From assembly GCA_030062745.1 (NCBI GenBank), contig CP099846.1:25689201-25753200 (forward strand): a stretch of DNA of 64,000 bases, given 5' to 3'. The notes below the pieces were generated by a model. That model was not told the origin of the DNA. It was given only the letters and a program-made list of their open reading frames with translations, and did no database searches. This DNA is from Capitulum mitella. Taxonomy: Eukaryota > Arthropoda > Thecostraca > Pollicipedomorpha > Pollicipedidae. Each line of letters starts with the position of its first letter. The stretch's first letter is position 1. Made by a program: the position numbers and the translations under genes. Positions 43,980 to 56,204 of this stretch are shown in pieces.

Positions 43980-45175
43980 ATGGAAGTTGACGAGGCGGTT
44001 GATTTATTTCATCCACTGTTCGAATCTGTTATTGCCGACCACGTCCCCATCGTAACTCTGAAGAGGGAACTACAGCAGTGGTTCGATGGTACAGTGAGAA
44101 CTGCGTTTCCCGCGAAAGACACAGCATTCATACGCATGCGACGAAATCCTAAACAGGATATCAAGAACGGTTTCATTATTAAAGGACGCGATTTTAAGTC
44201 CGTGCCAGAACGACCTATCTAGAATACCGTCAAAAACTAACTAATGGTTCTAAAAAGATCTTCAAAAACACTGGTCTTTTTTTAAATGCGTCACCAAAAA
44301 AATCTCGTATTTCTGCTGTGCAACGAAACCATGAAGGCGAATTGGTCTCTGAGAATTCATAACATGCATCCGCAGTGAAGCTGCATTTGCTGCCAAAATT
44401 AAGGACCGAATGTAAACGCTTTTCCTGCCGCGCCAGACTACCCACTGCAGACTTGATCTCGGTGCGTTGTTGCAGAAGTGGCTGTCCGCACGGCACTTAA
44501 GTCGATTAGCCCTAACAAGGCATGTGGTGCGGACAACGTTAGTGCTCGTCTGATAATGGAATGTACAGACGAGTTAGTGGTGCCAGTTACAAGGATTTGC
44601 AATATCTCAGTGTTGATTGGTGTTTTCCCAAAAAATGAGAGCAACGGAATAGAAATCCTTTTTCCAGAAAGGGGGACAAGAAACTACTGTCAAATTATAG
44701 ATCCGTTTCCCTGCTTCCTCTCAATGGGAAATTACTGAAACGCGTGGTGTACGGCCAACTTCTTCCCAATGTGCGCCCGTGCTGTGTTCGGAACAGCATG
44801 GTTTTGTCCCCGGCGTTCATGTGCCAGTTATATGGCTGTGTATTTGAGCTCAGCGCGGCAGGCTATTTGGACGGTTACCAGGCAGACGCCATACATGCAG
44901 ACTATTCTACTGCTTTCCAAGGCGTCTGTCATCCGCTCGTCATTCGTAGAGTGAAAACTTCATACCACTTGCAAGATCCTGCTTTGCAATGGCTTGTCTC
45001 GTACGTCCGACACGCGTCAGAGGGTGGTCGTGAATGGTGAAAGGTCCGAATGGAAATCGGCCATTTCTGGCGTCCCGGAAGAGTTATTGTGATCTCCCTT
45101 TCTCCTTTTGTGTGTTTATAAATGGTCCCTCCGCATGATACTAAAGTTGGGTTTCGTCTGTATGCCGACCTTGTC
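43980..45175 (+). pseudogene. Reverse transcriptase of the non-LTR element (degenerate)
   Basis: The linker (43980-44222) reads WFDGTVRTAF, AFIRMRRNPKQD and RDFKSVPE. RT blocks follow in several frames: SISPNKACGADNVSARLI (about 44490-44555), then GDKK and NYRSVSLLPLNGKLLKRVVY (44670-44755), then DGYQADAIHADYSTAFQ (44870-44920; the catalytic Asp region), and LQWLVSYV (44985-45010). The fingerprint box that should read YADD is YADLVKIFRKI (45161 onward), so a catalytic aspartate is replaced by Leu. Stops and frameshifts separate the blocks. The ancestral role was reverse transcription at the nicked target. Confidence 0.85.
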
Positions 45176-45408
45176 AAAATTTTCCGAAAAATTGCGACTC
45201 CGTTTGACGCATGACAAAAATGACTGTCGCCCTGCGGGACGACCTCAATCGTCCATGGGCGTAAACTGTTAGATGGCGATTAATAACACTCAGTCCCGAA
45301 AATTGCAAATTGTTTACGATGACCAGGTGAAGCAGAAGAAGCAGGCGCACCCCCGTCCAGACGAAATATTTGATTGACATAGGCAACGCTGAACTTGAAG
45401 CGGCATAA

Positions 45409-45950
45409 GAAATTCGGGACCTTGGCGTCATTCTGGACTCAAAGCTAAATTTTCAGGCAAGTATTTCAGCCGTAGTAAATCGCGCCAATAGAGTACTCGG
45501 CCTGCTCATTAGGTCCCCCCAAGCAAGCACCAAAAAGAAAAAGAGAAACTAAATTCAGTTGATATTATCTGCTTCTAGCCTACTTTGTCGATGTTCGATT
45601 AACTTCAGAATACCGCAGCGTGATGCCGGTAGGAACGGCCAAAACCCACACAGTACGAGTAGATGGAGTGTAGCAGACTTCTCATGTGGCCTCAGAATCA
45701 TACTTCCAACTCAGTTTCGTCTCTCTGATATGACCATCTTCCACGTCACTCCAGAATCTCAACTTTTGCGTCACGGCGTGTCCAATATGATTTGATTTTC
45801 CTGAAAAAACGTCCTCTCAGCAAAAAATGGTCTCTGCCATTCTTTTCAGTTGCTCGCCTCTGCATGTGCCGCCTCGACCGACCCGCGATCCAGAACTCTG
45901 CCGTCCCTAGGGCGTGGGTTGACACCATGCAGTCCGGATTTCTGTTCTGG
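45409..45950 (+). pseudogene. C-terminal region of the non-LTR RT protein
   Basis: EIRDLGVILDSKLNF (45409-45453) is the conserved block after the RT thumb in Jockey/CR1 elements. Further down, ASRRVQYDLIFLKK (about 45770-45812) and a PRAWVDT segment (about 45910-45930) follow in shifted frames. Confidence 0.7.
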
Positions 45951-46345
45951 GATACCTAGGAAAGCAAATGAGCTTTTGCTGGTCAAACTAGAAATGTAAA
46001 TATTTTGGGGGATGTTTTTCATCTCGGCGAGGCGTACTGACGTATGTGCCACTTCCATAGTCTTTGTGGTCATTATTTATTTCTAGTTACGATGTGTACT
46101 ACACTTTCATGTTTTTGACTTTTTTAGGTTTACATTTCATTGTACTTTGAGTTGTCAGTCAAGTGTATTTTTACTTTGTTGGGTTTTCACGGCTTGGCTT
46201 GTACAGTGAAACGTTACTTTATACATGCTTTATGTGGATTTAAGTGCACGGATTGTATTATTGTTTTAATATCACTGACTTTGCCAGTAACTGGGGAAGA
46301 CTGCTGTCAGTGGAGTAAATAACTCAACAAATAAATAAACCATAA

Positions 46346-47379
46346 ATCTACAAATATAAATGAATACGACTACGACATAATTACATATATTCCCAGCTTG
46401 TTGCTGTCATCGTGTGAGTACCTTGAAAACATTTGCCGACCCTTAATTCTCATGAAAATGTTACAGGGTAATCTCATACCGCATGAGGTCTCCACACCAG
46501 GCCATGTTGTTCCTTATCGTCCGGCCAGCCGGCCAGCATTTCATTAAAATGTGAGGCACGGCTTGCTGCCACACAATGGGCAGATGAATATAAAAAGCTT
46601 CAATGCAAGGTCCCTTTGATGTTCCCGCTGAAAGCTTTTTGAAAGATGGTGTGATAAATGAATTTTGGTTCGACTCAGGACTACTTCTTGTAGCGCGGGC
46701 GGTTAAAATCAAGACGCCTCAGACGTGGCAACATCAATCTTACTCAGAACATAAAAGACGCTGCTCATTGCTTTGCACGGCCAAATCTGCTCCGAGAAAG
46801 GCAGAAGTTTACGATCTTCGTAGTGATGAATCCCGCTTTTCGATGCGCATTTCGTAACCTGCAATCCAGTGCGAACTCATTTTAAAAAATGGGTGGGAGT
46901 TTGGTGTTTTATCGACCGTAAAGAGACAGTAACAATGCTTTCAAAATTTCTCATCTGTTGATTACACTTCGCCAACTGCAACGCCAGTACAGTGTTACTC
47001 CATACTCCAATCCGAAACCAGCATTCGGTTCTCCACGCTGGTTTCCCGCCACATTGTTGGGGAATTGTGCTGTTGGTTGCAAACGAGTTTTGTGGCGAGA
47101 AAAAGGAAAATTGCGCATAACAATAACGTAAAATGCATGATAACAAACTTAACATAACAACATAAAATAATGACTACTTTGTCGAACACGAAGGACGTTC
47201 TTGTTCAGACGAGAGAAAACCTATTTTCCATAATAATATAAAAAAACGTCTGATGAATATGATTTCTGCTCACGTACATCAGCAATTACTGCATCGTTGC
47301 GCTTGACCGATGACCTTAAAGAGCACGTTTGTTCGGCCATGAAAGGACCAAATTCTTTTTCCTAAGTCCAGCGATCACT
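46346..47379. other. Unrecognised stretch
   Basis: No domain, repeat or RNA gene recognised downstream of the retrotransposon end. Confidence 0.5.
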
Positions 47380-47800
47380 GTGGACGTCCGGTTAGCGGGG
47401 AGCCGCATGGCACCAGCCGGCTCATACCCCTCGACGGCGCCGAGATCAATGCAGTTAATTAATCGGGTACAGATGGCGGCTGCAGCGGGATGATAACTCG
47501 TCCTCTCATTTGTCGCGAGAGTGCCCAGAGTGACGGGGAACCCGACCCCTGCCCCCGCCGGGGCCTCGCTCGCGGTGAGTCGGCGGCCGGTTCCCGCCGC
47601 GAAGCCGCTGACCGGAGTTCCTCGTTTCCAGCCGCGTGTTCGAGTGCTCCACGGCTGGTGTTTCACGACAGCGCCCGAGCTCAGGACAGCATTCCGGAAC
47701 GGTAGTCTTCGGTTACGCTTGCAACACCCAGTGCTCTGGAGCTCGTGACCTACGACGTCGCGCGCGGTCTAAGAATTGTCCGCCAGCTCCTTACACGCGT
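47380..47800. other. CpG-rich patch
   Basis: Strong CpG density with overlapping open frames on both strands (47316-47666 minus; 47490-47748 plus), none recognised. Confidence 0.4.
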
Positions 47801-47894
47801 CTCTGGCTGTAGACGCCTGCTGAATCACATCACCAGTGGTTCGGGCTTTCCCACGGCCCAGGACTGCCCCAGTCCTCTCAGGCAGTGGAACTGG

Positions 47895-47991
47895 GGTGTG
47901 GGGGGGGGGGTTGTGGGAAACACACAAAATCTCTTTTTTTTTTTGTGCCATTTATATTTTTTGGGTCTCTTACTCTTTTAAAAAAAAAAAG
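47895..47991. repeat. Homopolymer-rich tract (poly-G, poly-T, poly-A)
   Basis: G-rich, T-rich and A-rich runs within 100 bp. They leave several artefactual frames. Confidence 0.85.
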
Positions 47992-49145
47992 AACATACCA
48001 GCTGTCAGTGGAACTGGTGTTCATGACATGGACCACTGCATTCTTAATCGTGTTTAGTAACGTCGCGTGGTGTGCCATGTGCGATCGATGTCCTCCATTC
48101 CTCCGTTCTTATCTTATCCGCGGCTTCCTTCGTAAGGTGGTGCTGTGTAAATGCGAGGCAGATGAATACGAACAGCTCAGAGGCGCGGCGGCCCTGGTGT
48201 TCGAGGCGCCGTTTTATTTGGTCTCGAATGGGCGCATTGTCGGACGGAAACGTTTCCGTACCTTCTGAAGGCAAAGCCGTTGGACGGAACGCAGCAATTA
48301 CCTTCTGAAAACGGAAGTTATTTCGCACGATGCCTCACCTCGAGTTGAAGCGTTCTTTTCATCGCTGTAAAAGGTGTCTTTCAGAGACGAAAACGTTGCA
48401 GCTTGCTTTAGTGTAGCCGCACAGTTGCATGCAACACATTTGAAGTTTCCTTGACAATTTCGCGTTTCACGTTGGTGACACTGGAGGTAAAATGAAAATG
48501 TTTTGGGCGCAAACCGGTGGTTTTCTAGATCGTGTTCTTTGTTGCTTATTTCAACATAAAATCAACCGAAAATGTTAAACATGAACCTTTGAACATCACG
48601 ATTAACTTACGCATAAACGTTTAGAAGCGGCTATCACATCTTTTCCGCGCCTATTTCCAAAAATTCAAAACCTGGTAATGACCAGTAGCTAACCTTTCCG
48701 ACATCGAGGTACGCATGCCAAAAACGTATAAGCCTGTTCTATTTGCTGTAAAAGCACGCATTTTGCAAATGGAATTTACCACTTTATCGGCGATTTAATG
48801 TAAATAAATTCATACATTCTTGTTTTAAGTCGTTGAGCTGACATCTGTTTTACAAGCACTGTTTTTTTTTGTCATTGAGTCCGAAACAGTTTCGCTAGAA
48901 TGAAATTAACTTTCATCAGCATTCGCCGCAGTGTGACCTTCGACAGTATGGGGGTTTGTACGATTTTCGAGCCGTTTTCAGACCACACATAATATAAGAA
49001 AGAAACAAGACAAGCATATGGCTTGACTTCAGCTAAATAACAGTACCCGGTACAATCCTTTTAATTCAAGTAGTGGCCGTACCGGCGATCTCTCGGGAGG
49101 TCATATTCGTGGATGTGAAAATGTGAAACACGTTTTGCTCTAAAG
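47992..49145. other. Unrecognised non-coding stretch
   Basis: No feature recognised. The minus-strand frame 48044-48328 has no family resemblance. Confidence 0.5.
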
Positions 49146-49604
49146 ATGTCGTTAATGCTCGACATACCAATCTCGCCTCATTATTTGGGAGCGGAGATGT
49201 GTTTTCCGCATTCCGCGCGAGCGTTTCTGGCCATTAATCCTGATTCCGCCTCGCTTTCAACTTCCAAGAAGAGCGACATGTATTTCAGATTAAACTGGGC
49301 GGGATTTTACAACATTTACAGCCACGCAACGGAGAAAACGAGCAGCGGTCTCGGCCACTTCCCCTCTGGAGTTCCTCCGACTGAACTGTCGGCGACACGA
49401 CAGAGAGCGACACACGAACCAAATCTCCGCTGTCATGGCTCAGAGCTTCAGCAGCAGACGACGGCGCGGTGTCGGCGGAGACGCACACATGCCACGAGCA
49501 TCACACCGAGAAAGGGAGAAAGGGTTCCTTGCGCGGGGGACAGTGATCGCCGCTGTGTCATGTGTTACGTGTGTTTCGTGCTATGCTCGGGTGTTGTGCA
49601 TTAA
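49146..49604 (+). other. Open frame in a CpG-rich patch, unrecognised
   Basis: A 152-codon plus frame overlaps a CpG-rich patch (about 49260-49580). A second frame (49435-49641) begins with ATG in the context TGTCATGG. Neither shows a known domain. The region could be a first exon with 5' untranslated sequence, but no splice donor or downstream exon can be defended. Confidence 0.2.
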
Positions 49605-50429
49605 TGGCGGCATCAAGCCTGATGTCCGGCTTTCGGGATAGCTTGTCTGTGGTTTTAGATTCCTGCTACCTGTCCGGCAAGCGGCGAAGCCTGACGTTGG
49701 TGGTGGGGTCGATTTGCCCTCGTAGCCTTATCATGCTGTTTGTTGAATCAGCTTGCATATTTTAGCACTATCTATGGAAAGCATCCTTATTTGAACTGGA
49801 TTACAAATGAGCACCTCCGATAATTAGCTCTTCGCTGGAACTGTTCTCTAAAGATATATCCAAGTCAGCACATAATCGTAGGAATTATCACGAAATTAGT
49901 GAACTCGGGGTTTGACACCGACAATAAGTTAGCGTCCACTCTCGTCATTTTCGGATATTGTTACGGTCATGCATCGCAGCGTACCCCAACGCCCGTTGAC
50001 GGCCTGTGGTAGACGAGTTCTCGGCATTGATCAGCACTGACCACAGGCCGTTGTCTAGAAGCTTTGGCTGACTTAGCCAAGGACGGCATTTTAAACTCCT
50101 GATGACTGGGATGGTTCAACGGCATTATCGTGATAGCTCAGCAGCGCTAAACTACCTGTCAGTGTGCTGGAAAACACGAGGTCCTGCACAGGAAAAACCA
50201 ATTCTGGAAAAAGACTGTTGGTTAGGTGCGGCCTGTTTTGATAAACCGCATGGTAAACATTCACATCTTCATAACTTGCCACTCCCGAAACCAAACGAAA
50301 AGCGCCATTCATTCCTTGCTGAAAAGACAACGGGAAACATTTTACCAACATTCGGTCCGTTTTTTTTTGTTTTGCTTTTTTTTTGTTTTTCATGCAGTGC
50401 CATGTATCTAACTTAACCTGCCGGCGTTC
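49605..50429. other. Unrecognised stretch with a short inverted repeat
   Basis: A perfect 12-bp inverted repeat (ACGGCCTGTGGT at 49999-50010 and its complement at 50040-50051) encloses a 29-nt loop. Otherwise nothing recognised. Confidence 0.5.
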
Positions 50430-50920
50430 ACGTCCGTCCTGAGCACAGAGCCCTGTCAAGGTTCACCAACGCTGCAGTCAGTGACGGCGTTCACACGCGG
50501 ACAAACCAGCCGGCGAACACACAAAGCACGGCCGTTGCACCATTGCCAGTTGGCTTTGGTCCGGAGCAAGCGGGAGTCTGTCTTCAACAACACGGCCTCC
50601 CTCGTGGGCGGCGCGCAGTCCGCCCGAGGGCACTCGTTCCCGGCACGCGGCGGCGGCGGCGGCGGCGGCGGCTCGTCCGGAGGTGGCTGCGCGCGACCTC
50701 GTTGCTGTCGCGTCGACGGCGGCGTGGCCGCCGAGGAGGCCGATCTCCTGAGGGCAGCCGGAATAATGAGGGCAGGGCGTGACGCTTTTAGCGCGCGACA
50801 GGAAACGACCTGAAGTTTGGACGAGGCCGGGACGACGACGCCATCAGGGGCGCCGACATCGTGTCCGCGGAAGAAGAGGAGGGGGCTGCATGCACACTCA
50901 CGCCGTCGAAAAATACAGTC
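50430..50920. other. CpG-rich patch containing a CGG repeat
   Basis: High CpG and GC, with (CGG)n at 50647-50672. The 185-codon minus frame (50456-51013) and 110-codon plus frame (50481-50813) overlap and are open because of base composition, with Pro-run and Gly-run translations of the repeat. Confidence 0.45.
50647..50672. repeat. (CGG)n trinucleotide repeat
   Basis: A tract of about nine CGG units inside a CpG-rich patch. Confidence 0.9.
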
Positions 50921-53900
50921 ATCGATGATAAAGGCAAGAATGCAAAGCACCAGAAGCATCAAGCATGGCGCGAAAAACGCTTGGGACACGACTAAATGTA
51001 TAATGATTACCAAACGTCCCCAAAAAAGGACTGCAACCTGAATATGTGGACTTGAGGGCGTGTTTATCCCCCTAAATCGTGACCCGCCCCCTGACGACGG
51101 CGGCAGTCATGCTTCGCGTATGGCACATGTCGAAGAAGCAATTCAAACGGATACCCTGTAAGGTTGCTAGAAATGCATGATGATTAGCGTAACTGGTAGC
51201 TGATTCATACCTGACGAAACATGTATTTAATATGCATTCAACGTTTTTTCAAGGTTGCGAGTCTTGGCTACTGGTCTCAGTTTTCAGGACAGATCACTGC
51301 ACACGCAGACGGCATTAACGAAACACTGGTCAGATTGTCAAATATCAACCGGGGGCTTTAGGGCTCTCCGATTACGTAGTCACATGGCGCCCGTATAACA
51401 CACTGCACTTTGCAACATTGCAATGTGCATTATTGATGCAGGTGGTAGACACTGATGAACCCACTGCATTCATTTGTGTCTGAGATACCTGCAATACATG
51501 CATAGCTGAATAAGGACAACATTTTTCTGTAATGAATGGCAGGTCTTGGTTTAACGGTGTCGTCAGGATGACAATTGAGAACGGATTCTCTCTCGCAGTG
51601 CTGCATTCGGCAAATACGAATGAGCCAAGACTCGTAAACAAGAGCGGCGCCTCGAACATCCATCGAATGCATCACTGCCAAACGCTATAAGATGGGCTCG
51701 CTGTTATATGGACGTCCTTTCCGTGGAAAGAGCTGACAAGCTTTGATTATACCCAACTAGGCTGGAGACATCGACAAATATTTTGCATGTTCATCTGCGC
51801 ATTCGGACGAGGCGCCGCGTGCTGTTGCCTCAGGAGCCGAGAACATTCGGGACTGCGAGCCGTAAACACTTCAGCCGCCATGACCGTGATGAGATCCTAG
51901 TCTTCGAAAGTGCCGGAATAGGCTCTGATTCACGCTCTGAGACAGAACGTGTCAGAGCAGAAGCAGTTGCTGATGCAACAGCCAGAGGATCCAGGACATG
52001 TCGCAATCGCATTGAAACTCAGTCTCGCGGAATGTAAGAACATTGCATCTTAGGCTGCACACCAATACCAGGCTTCATTGTCCTTTCCGACGTAAAGTAA
52101 AGCTTTGAACATGGGAGAAATTACGGTTAAATCCGTCCCTGTAAATAATTTTCCGAAGCGATGTGTATAGATTGTATCGAAACGCAATGGCATAATTACG
52201 GACAATGACGAACAGTTCCTATATTTCGTGGTTACTAATGCCTTTAGTTTGTGCTGAATTCAATGTAGCTGATGTATAGAGGGACGCAACCCACAATTAA
52301 GTCTAAGACGTCATTTAATACCGATCATTTTAGTTTAGCTTAATGTGTGGGATGAACACAAATACACCTCGCTTCCTATTCCTATAGCGACAACTACATT
52401 CTCGAGCCACGTCAAGTCCTTTTCCAGCATCAGCCTAACAACGGGAGATACCGAACGACATTGAGCAGACAGTTCATGAAAACTGACACTCTGCATGCAA
52501 ATAGTCGCAGCACGACGATCTGGCCTAAATTTCTTCCGACCGTCGCATCTGCGACCTCATAACCCGACTGTCTCGGCCTATTTGAGTTCCCATGTTTGTC
52601 TCGTCCCCGATACTGGCATTAGCGACATCATTCTCCGAGTGTGTTAGCCAGTTTCAATGCCGACGGAGGATCAGCAACATGGATATGGATTTCGTGATTC
52701 CTGCTCCTGCAAAGCGTTTGGTCTCCAACATGCGCACACAGACATAGCTCCCGTCAGCCAGAGCGGAGAGCACAATGCCTGCGCACGGCGTCCATTGCAT
52801 TTGACATGGGGAACTGCCTCGTTTGTGTGAGCCGCTGAAAAGGTCGACGTGCCACGAACGGCGAAAAATGCTTCGTCTGATGAGTATTGAGAAGCCGCTT
52901 CCCACGTTATTCACTCGTTACTCCAATGACCTTGGCCACGACAAGCCACATTCTTCCAAATGCGTTCCGAGTTCAGACTAGATGACGAGATCTCATCACT
53001 TCATGATCTAACCTTCCACATTTTACATGCCACGTACACTAGGACTCACCGACGATGTACTTGCAAGCATGGTTTTCGGTAACTGCAGTACTTTGGTCGC
53101 CCGAGCTACATTGGCCTCATCGAAAGGCTAATTTAACACTGTGCAAGACTATTCAATCATCTTGTTGACTTCATCTGAGGTCACTCATGACTTGCCCGAC
53201 CTGATACTTCGCCTTTGTGTCCTCACTGAGGAAGTTCTTGCAAGCCGTGTCAAAAGGAAAATACTAATCCCAAACATTCCCTGAAAACTGCGTCTATGGT
53301 TCAGCCTATGACATCGTAACGTCTGGCCTATTGTGACTTTATCTACTTTTGTTTTGTTAAAACGTACCTTTGTTGTTCAGGATACGAGAATTGAAAACTG
53401 GGAGCCGCTAGCTCCTTTCATTTGGAAGTTACGGGGTAACGTCAAAGGGAGAAGGCTAAAAAACACTCCGCAGTAACTCGCAGCTAAAGTTCTTATCTGC
53501 CTCGTCGAACAACAGCGTCGATTCGTCGATTCCAATGACCAAGAAGCCTCACTGTAAGCCACAGTAGGCAAAACCTTGGAGAGCGCTTGATCGAGCAGAT
53601 TAGTTTTTATTCGGGGAGAGATGTCCAATGCCTTTTAATTCAACTTATTTGTCTTCTGACAAGGAAAACATAAAACCTGACATCTCACAAGGCCACAGCC
53701 TTTTATTAATAGCTGACCTTTTCACGGTCCTGACACAGGGAAGTAATTACATGCATTTTTACACAAGTGAGACGCGTTGCACGAACATCCAGATCACGAA
53801 CTCTGATCACTGATTACTCTTCAGTGGAATTCCGGCCAACTGCGATTCGTGAATCGAAGTCGTTGGATAACTGACCGCTCTTCGGACCCTGCGTAAAGGG

Positions 53901-54155
53901 TATATTTTGAACTCAAAGTTTAAGCCCTACCAGTGAGATCAAGATAGCTCTGCACCAGTGAGTCCCAAAAAGCATTTTCTTTTGAATTTTTAAACAGGTA
54001 ATATCTGCCCCATTTCACTTGGGTGGGGAGTAATGCTGACAAATTTCTGTCAGACATTTTTTAATCATATATATATTTTTCTTTTTTTGTTACATACAAT
54101 ACAATATTTTTATTACATACATACAATTACATAATTCTGACAAATGCTGACAAAA
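50921..54155. other. Unrecognised non-coding stretch
   Basis: About 3.2 kb without a recognisable gene, transposon end or RNA. It becomes AT-rich near 54060-54150 (TACATACAATACAATA words). Confidence 0.5.
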
Positions 54156-54159
54156 TTTC

Positions 54160-56204
54160 AAACAAATCTGATCACATTTAGGGATCGCGAGAAAAGTCGA
54201 ATTTTTCTCATCTTCGCATATACCAACATGGCTTTTACCAGGAAGAAAACTACTCTGTGACTCCTAAAAACGTCTTTGATCTGAGAATGCAAGGCTCCCA
54301 TCGCAGGAAGATGTCCTGCTGCTCTGTTTTCATCACCATAGGGACCAGGGTCCCAACGTTTCTCGGAGTTCAGCCCTGACCATGGATGCTGTGAGAGGGG
54401 TGTACGAGAGGGCAAGCATCCCGACGATGGACATGCAAAATGCCGAGATGAAGATAAAAAACTGCTTCATAGATACAACCAGCTAAAGAAATTAAAGAAC
54501 CACATAACTAACGGAATCGAGACGAATCGTGAAATCTTCCTGAGTGACACTAAAGAGATCTTCGACATTGCCTGTCCGACCAGGCCGATACTGCCTGAGA
54601 ATCAAGCGTTCCTTGTTTCTCGAGGGAGGACAAGATGTTCTCCTCAATGAGCGGCTGAGATGTCCGGTTCGAGAAGGCCATGTCGGAGAAACTGAAGAGA
54701 AAGACCTGACAGCAAGAGCTGAAATCGTGCAGTCAGAGGGAAATGGCAGAGCTCGGCGCAACCGTGCAGCACCTTCATCCGAGGATGCATCCTCCAAGAC
54801 TTGGGGAAAGGACACGGATTACCAGTACTCAGTCTTCCAAAACGCCATCTCAGGGAAAAACTATTGTCTCCGGATACGTCTCAGCCCACTCCATCTTTTA
54901 ACAGAGCAATCAGAGACCGGAATTTGTCTGCGACGTGGGACCGGGAAAACATATCTGTGAGCCAAGCGACTACGTCTTTTGCCGAAACCGTGTCGGCGTT
55001 CGGAAGAATCCTCATCGACACCTCCGTTTCGAAGAGCACCGTCCACCGATACAGAAAAAACAGCCGACAGCAACTAGTCCTGGCAATCCGAAAACTGTCG
55101 CAGACGCTTCCTGATCGGCTGTCGCTCCATTTCGGCGGGAAGCTCCTCCTCGACGCGACATCGCAGCGAGCAGGTGAACAGGATTGATGTCGTCGTGTCC
55201 GGAGAGGCCACAGAGTTCCTCCTCGGCGTTCCAGTCGTGGCGGACAGTTCGGTTCTGGAGGAAGCCACAGCTGTCCTGACAGAGCTAAAGGAACAAGGCC
55301 TGGATCACGAGAGTATAGACACAGCTGTGGACATCTCCAAGGGATTCCAAAAGAAGTGGCCATGCACCGACCAAACGGAAACCGTGACGATTTACGAGAT
55401 CGCGGAGGAGCCAGACGACAATCGCGAAGAGCTGGCGACGTACTTCCAGGAAGTTCTTCGAACGTCGGAGCATCCTCGCGAGGACTACGAGGAACTGATG
55501 CGATTGAGCTACTTCTTCCTAACCGGAGACATGAACGACGGAAAGAAAGCGACCCAAGTTTCGTCCGCCTGGAGCTCTGCATCAAGCGAGGTGGATGCAG
55601 AAGGCCCTTTATTGCCTCGAGATGGCTACATTTCTCTCCCAGCTGCACGCCTTGCGCGCCACTTCCCGAGATGAGATCGACACCCGTCGCATGGCCTTCT
55701 TCGTCGCTCTCGTCTGTGCCAAATGCTGGCACCAGGCTCTTATTGCGGTGTACGAACCGTTCTACGACCATCAGCTCCCCGATGCCCTGAAGCGGTACCC
55801 GGATCGCGTTCCAAATGACGATGGTGGCCAATCTTCATAAACCTTGAAGGGAAGAGCTGAAACGACAAGCAGGGAAGAGCGTGAATCTGGATGTGCCTCT
55901 CGAAGCCTTTGTGACCTCCAGGTCCATGATCCTGTCGACAACTCCGGAGGTAGACCACAGCTCCCTCGTCAAAGAGTTCCAGGAGTGGCAGGACGACACA
56001 ACCTATCAAGAGGCCGCTCGAAGAGCAGGGACTCTCAAGGTGGTCAATGATGCCGCGGAACGGGAAATCTCGTTCATCCAACGCTGCAACACCTCAGCCA
56101 AGTCAGAAGAGCAGAAGCAATGCCTCCTTCAGCTGGTGCATCACCGTCGGCAAGCGCAGCCAAGGACAAAACCTGCCCTGATGAAGAATGTGTTCCCGTA
56201 GGCG
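54160..56204 (+). pseudogene. Transposase-like multicopy family protein, frameshifted pseudogene
   Basis: Plus-strand segments in successive frames resemble a protein family I recall as multicopy in several invertebrates. In order: RDREKSRIFLIFAYTN (54178-54226); an Asp/Lys-rich segment ending KEIFDIACP (about 54440-54575); VSKSTVHRYRKNSRQQ and LPDRLSLHFGGKLLLDAT (54955-55175); VVSGEATEFLLGVP and a 55174-55674 frame; HPREDYEELM and FLTGDM; RPPGALHQARWMQKALYCLE (55563-55622) and on to 55840; finally TLKVVNDAAEREISFIQRC and EEQKQCLLQLVHHRRQ (55855-56204). Putative acidic catalytic sites appear lost: GGKLL where I expect DGKLL, and the DTT.SN block near 55320-55350 is scrambled. At least four frame changes are present. 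No introns are evident. The biochemical role of the family is not certain. Confidence 0.6.

Larger units (their letters stand above)
43655..46345 (+). mobile_element. 5'-truncated Jockey/CR1-type non-LTR retrotransposon
   Basis: The plus-strand order is end of an APE endonuclease, linker, reverse transcriptase, C-terminal domain, 3' untranslated region and AATAAATAAA end (46325-46340). No long terminal repeats. The 5' end is lost inside the endonuclease, as expected from incomplete target-primed reverse transcription. Many frameshifts and stops, and the RT active site is altered. It is inactive. Confidence 0.85.

Noticed and set aside
50456..51013. 185-codon minus frame
   Set aside because: Composition-driven frame through a CpG-rich patch and CGG repeat.
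54881..55831. 316-codon minus-strand open frame, the longest in the window
   Set aside because: It lies antisense to the transposase-like pseudogene, whose plus-strand blocks match a known-looking family. The minus translation is Arg/Ser/Pro-rich with no domain, so it is a shadow.
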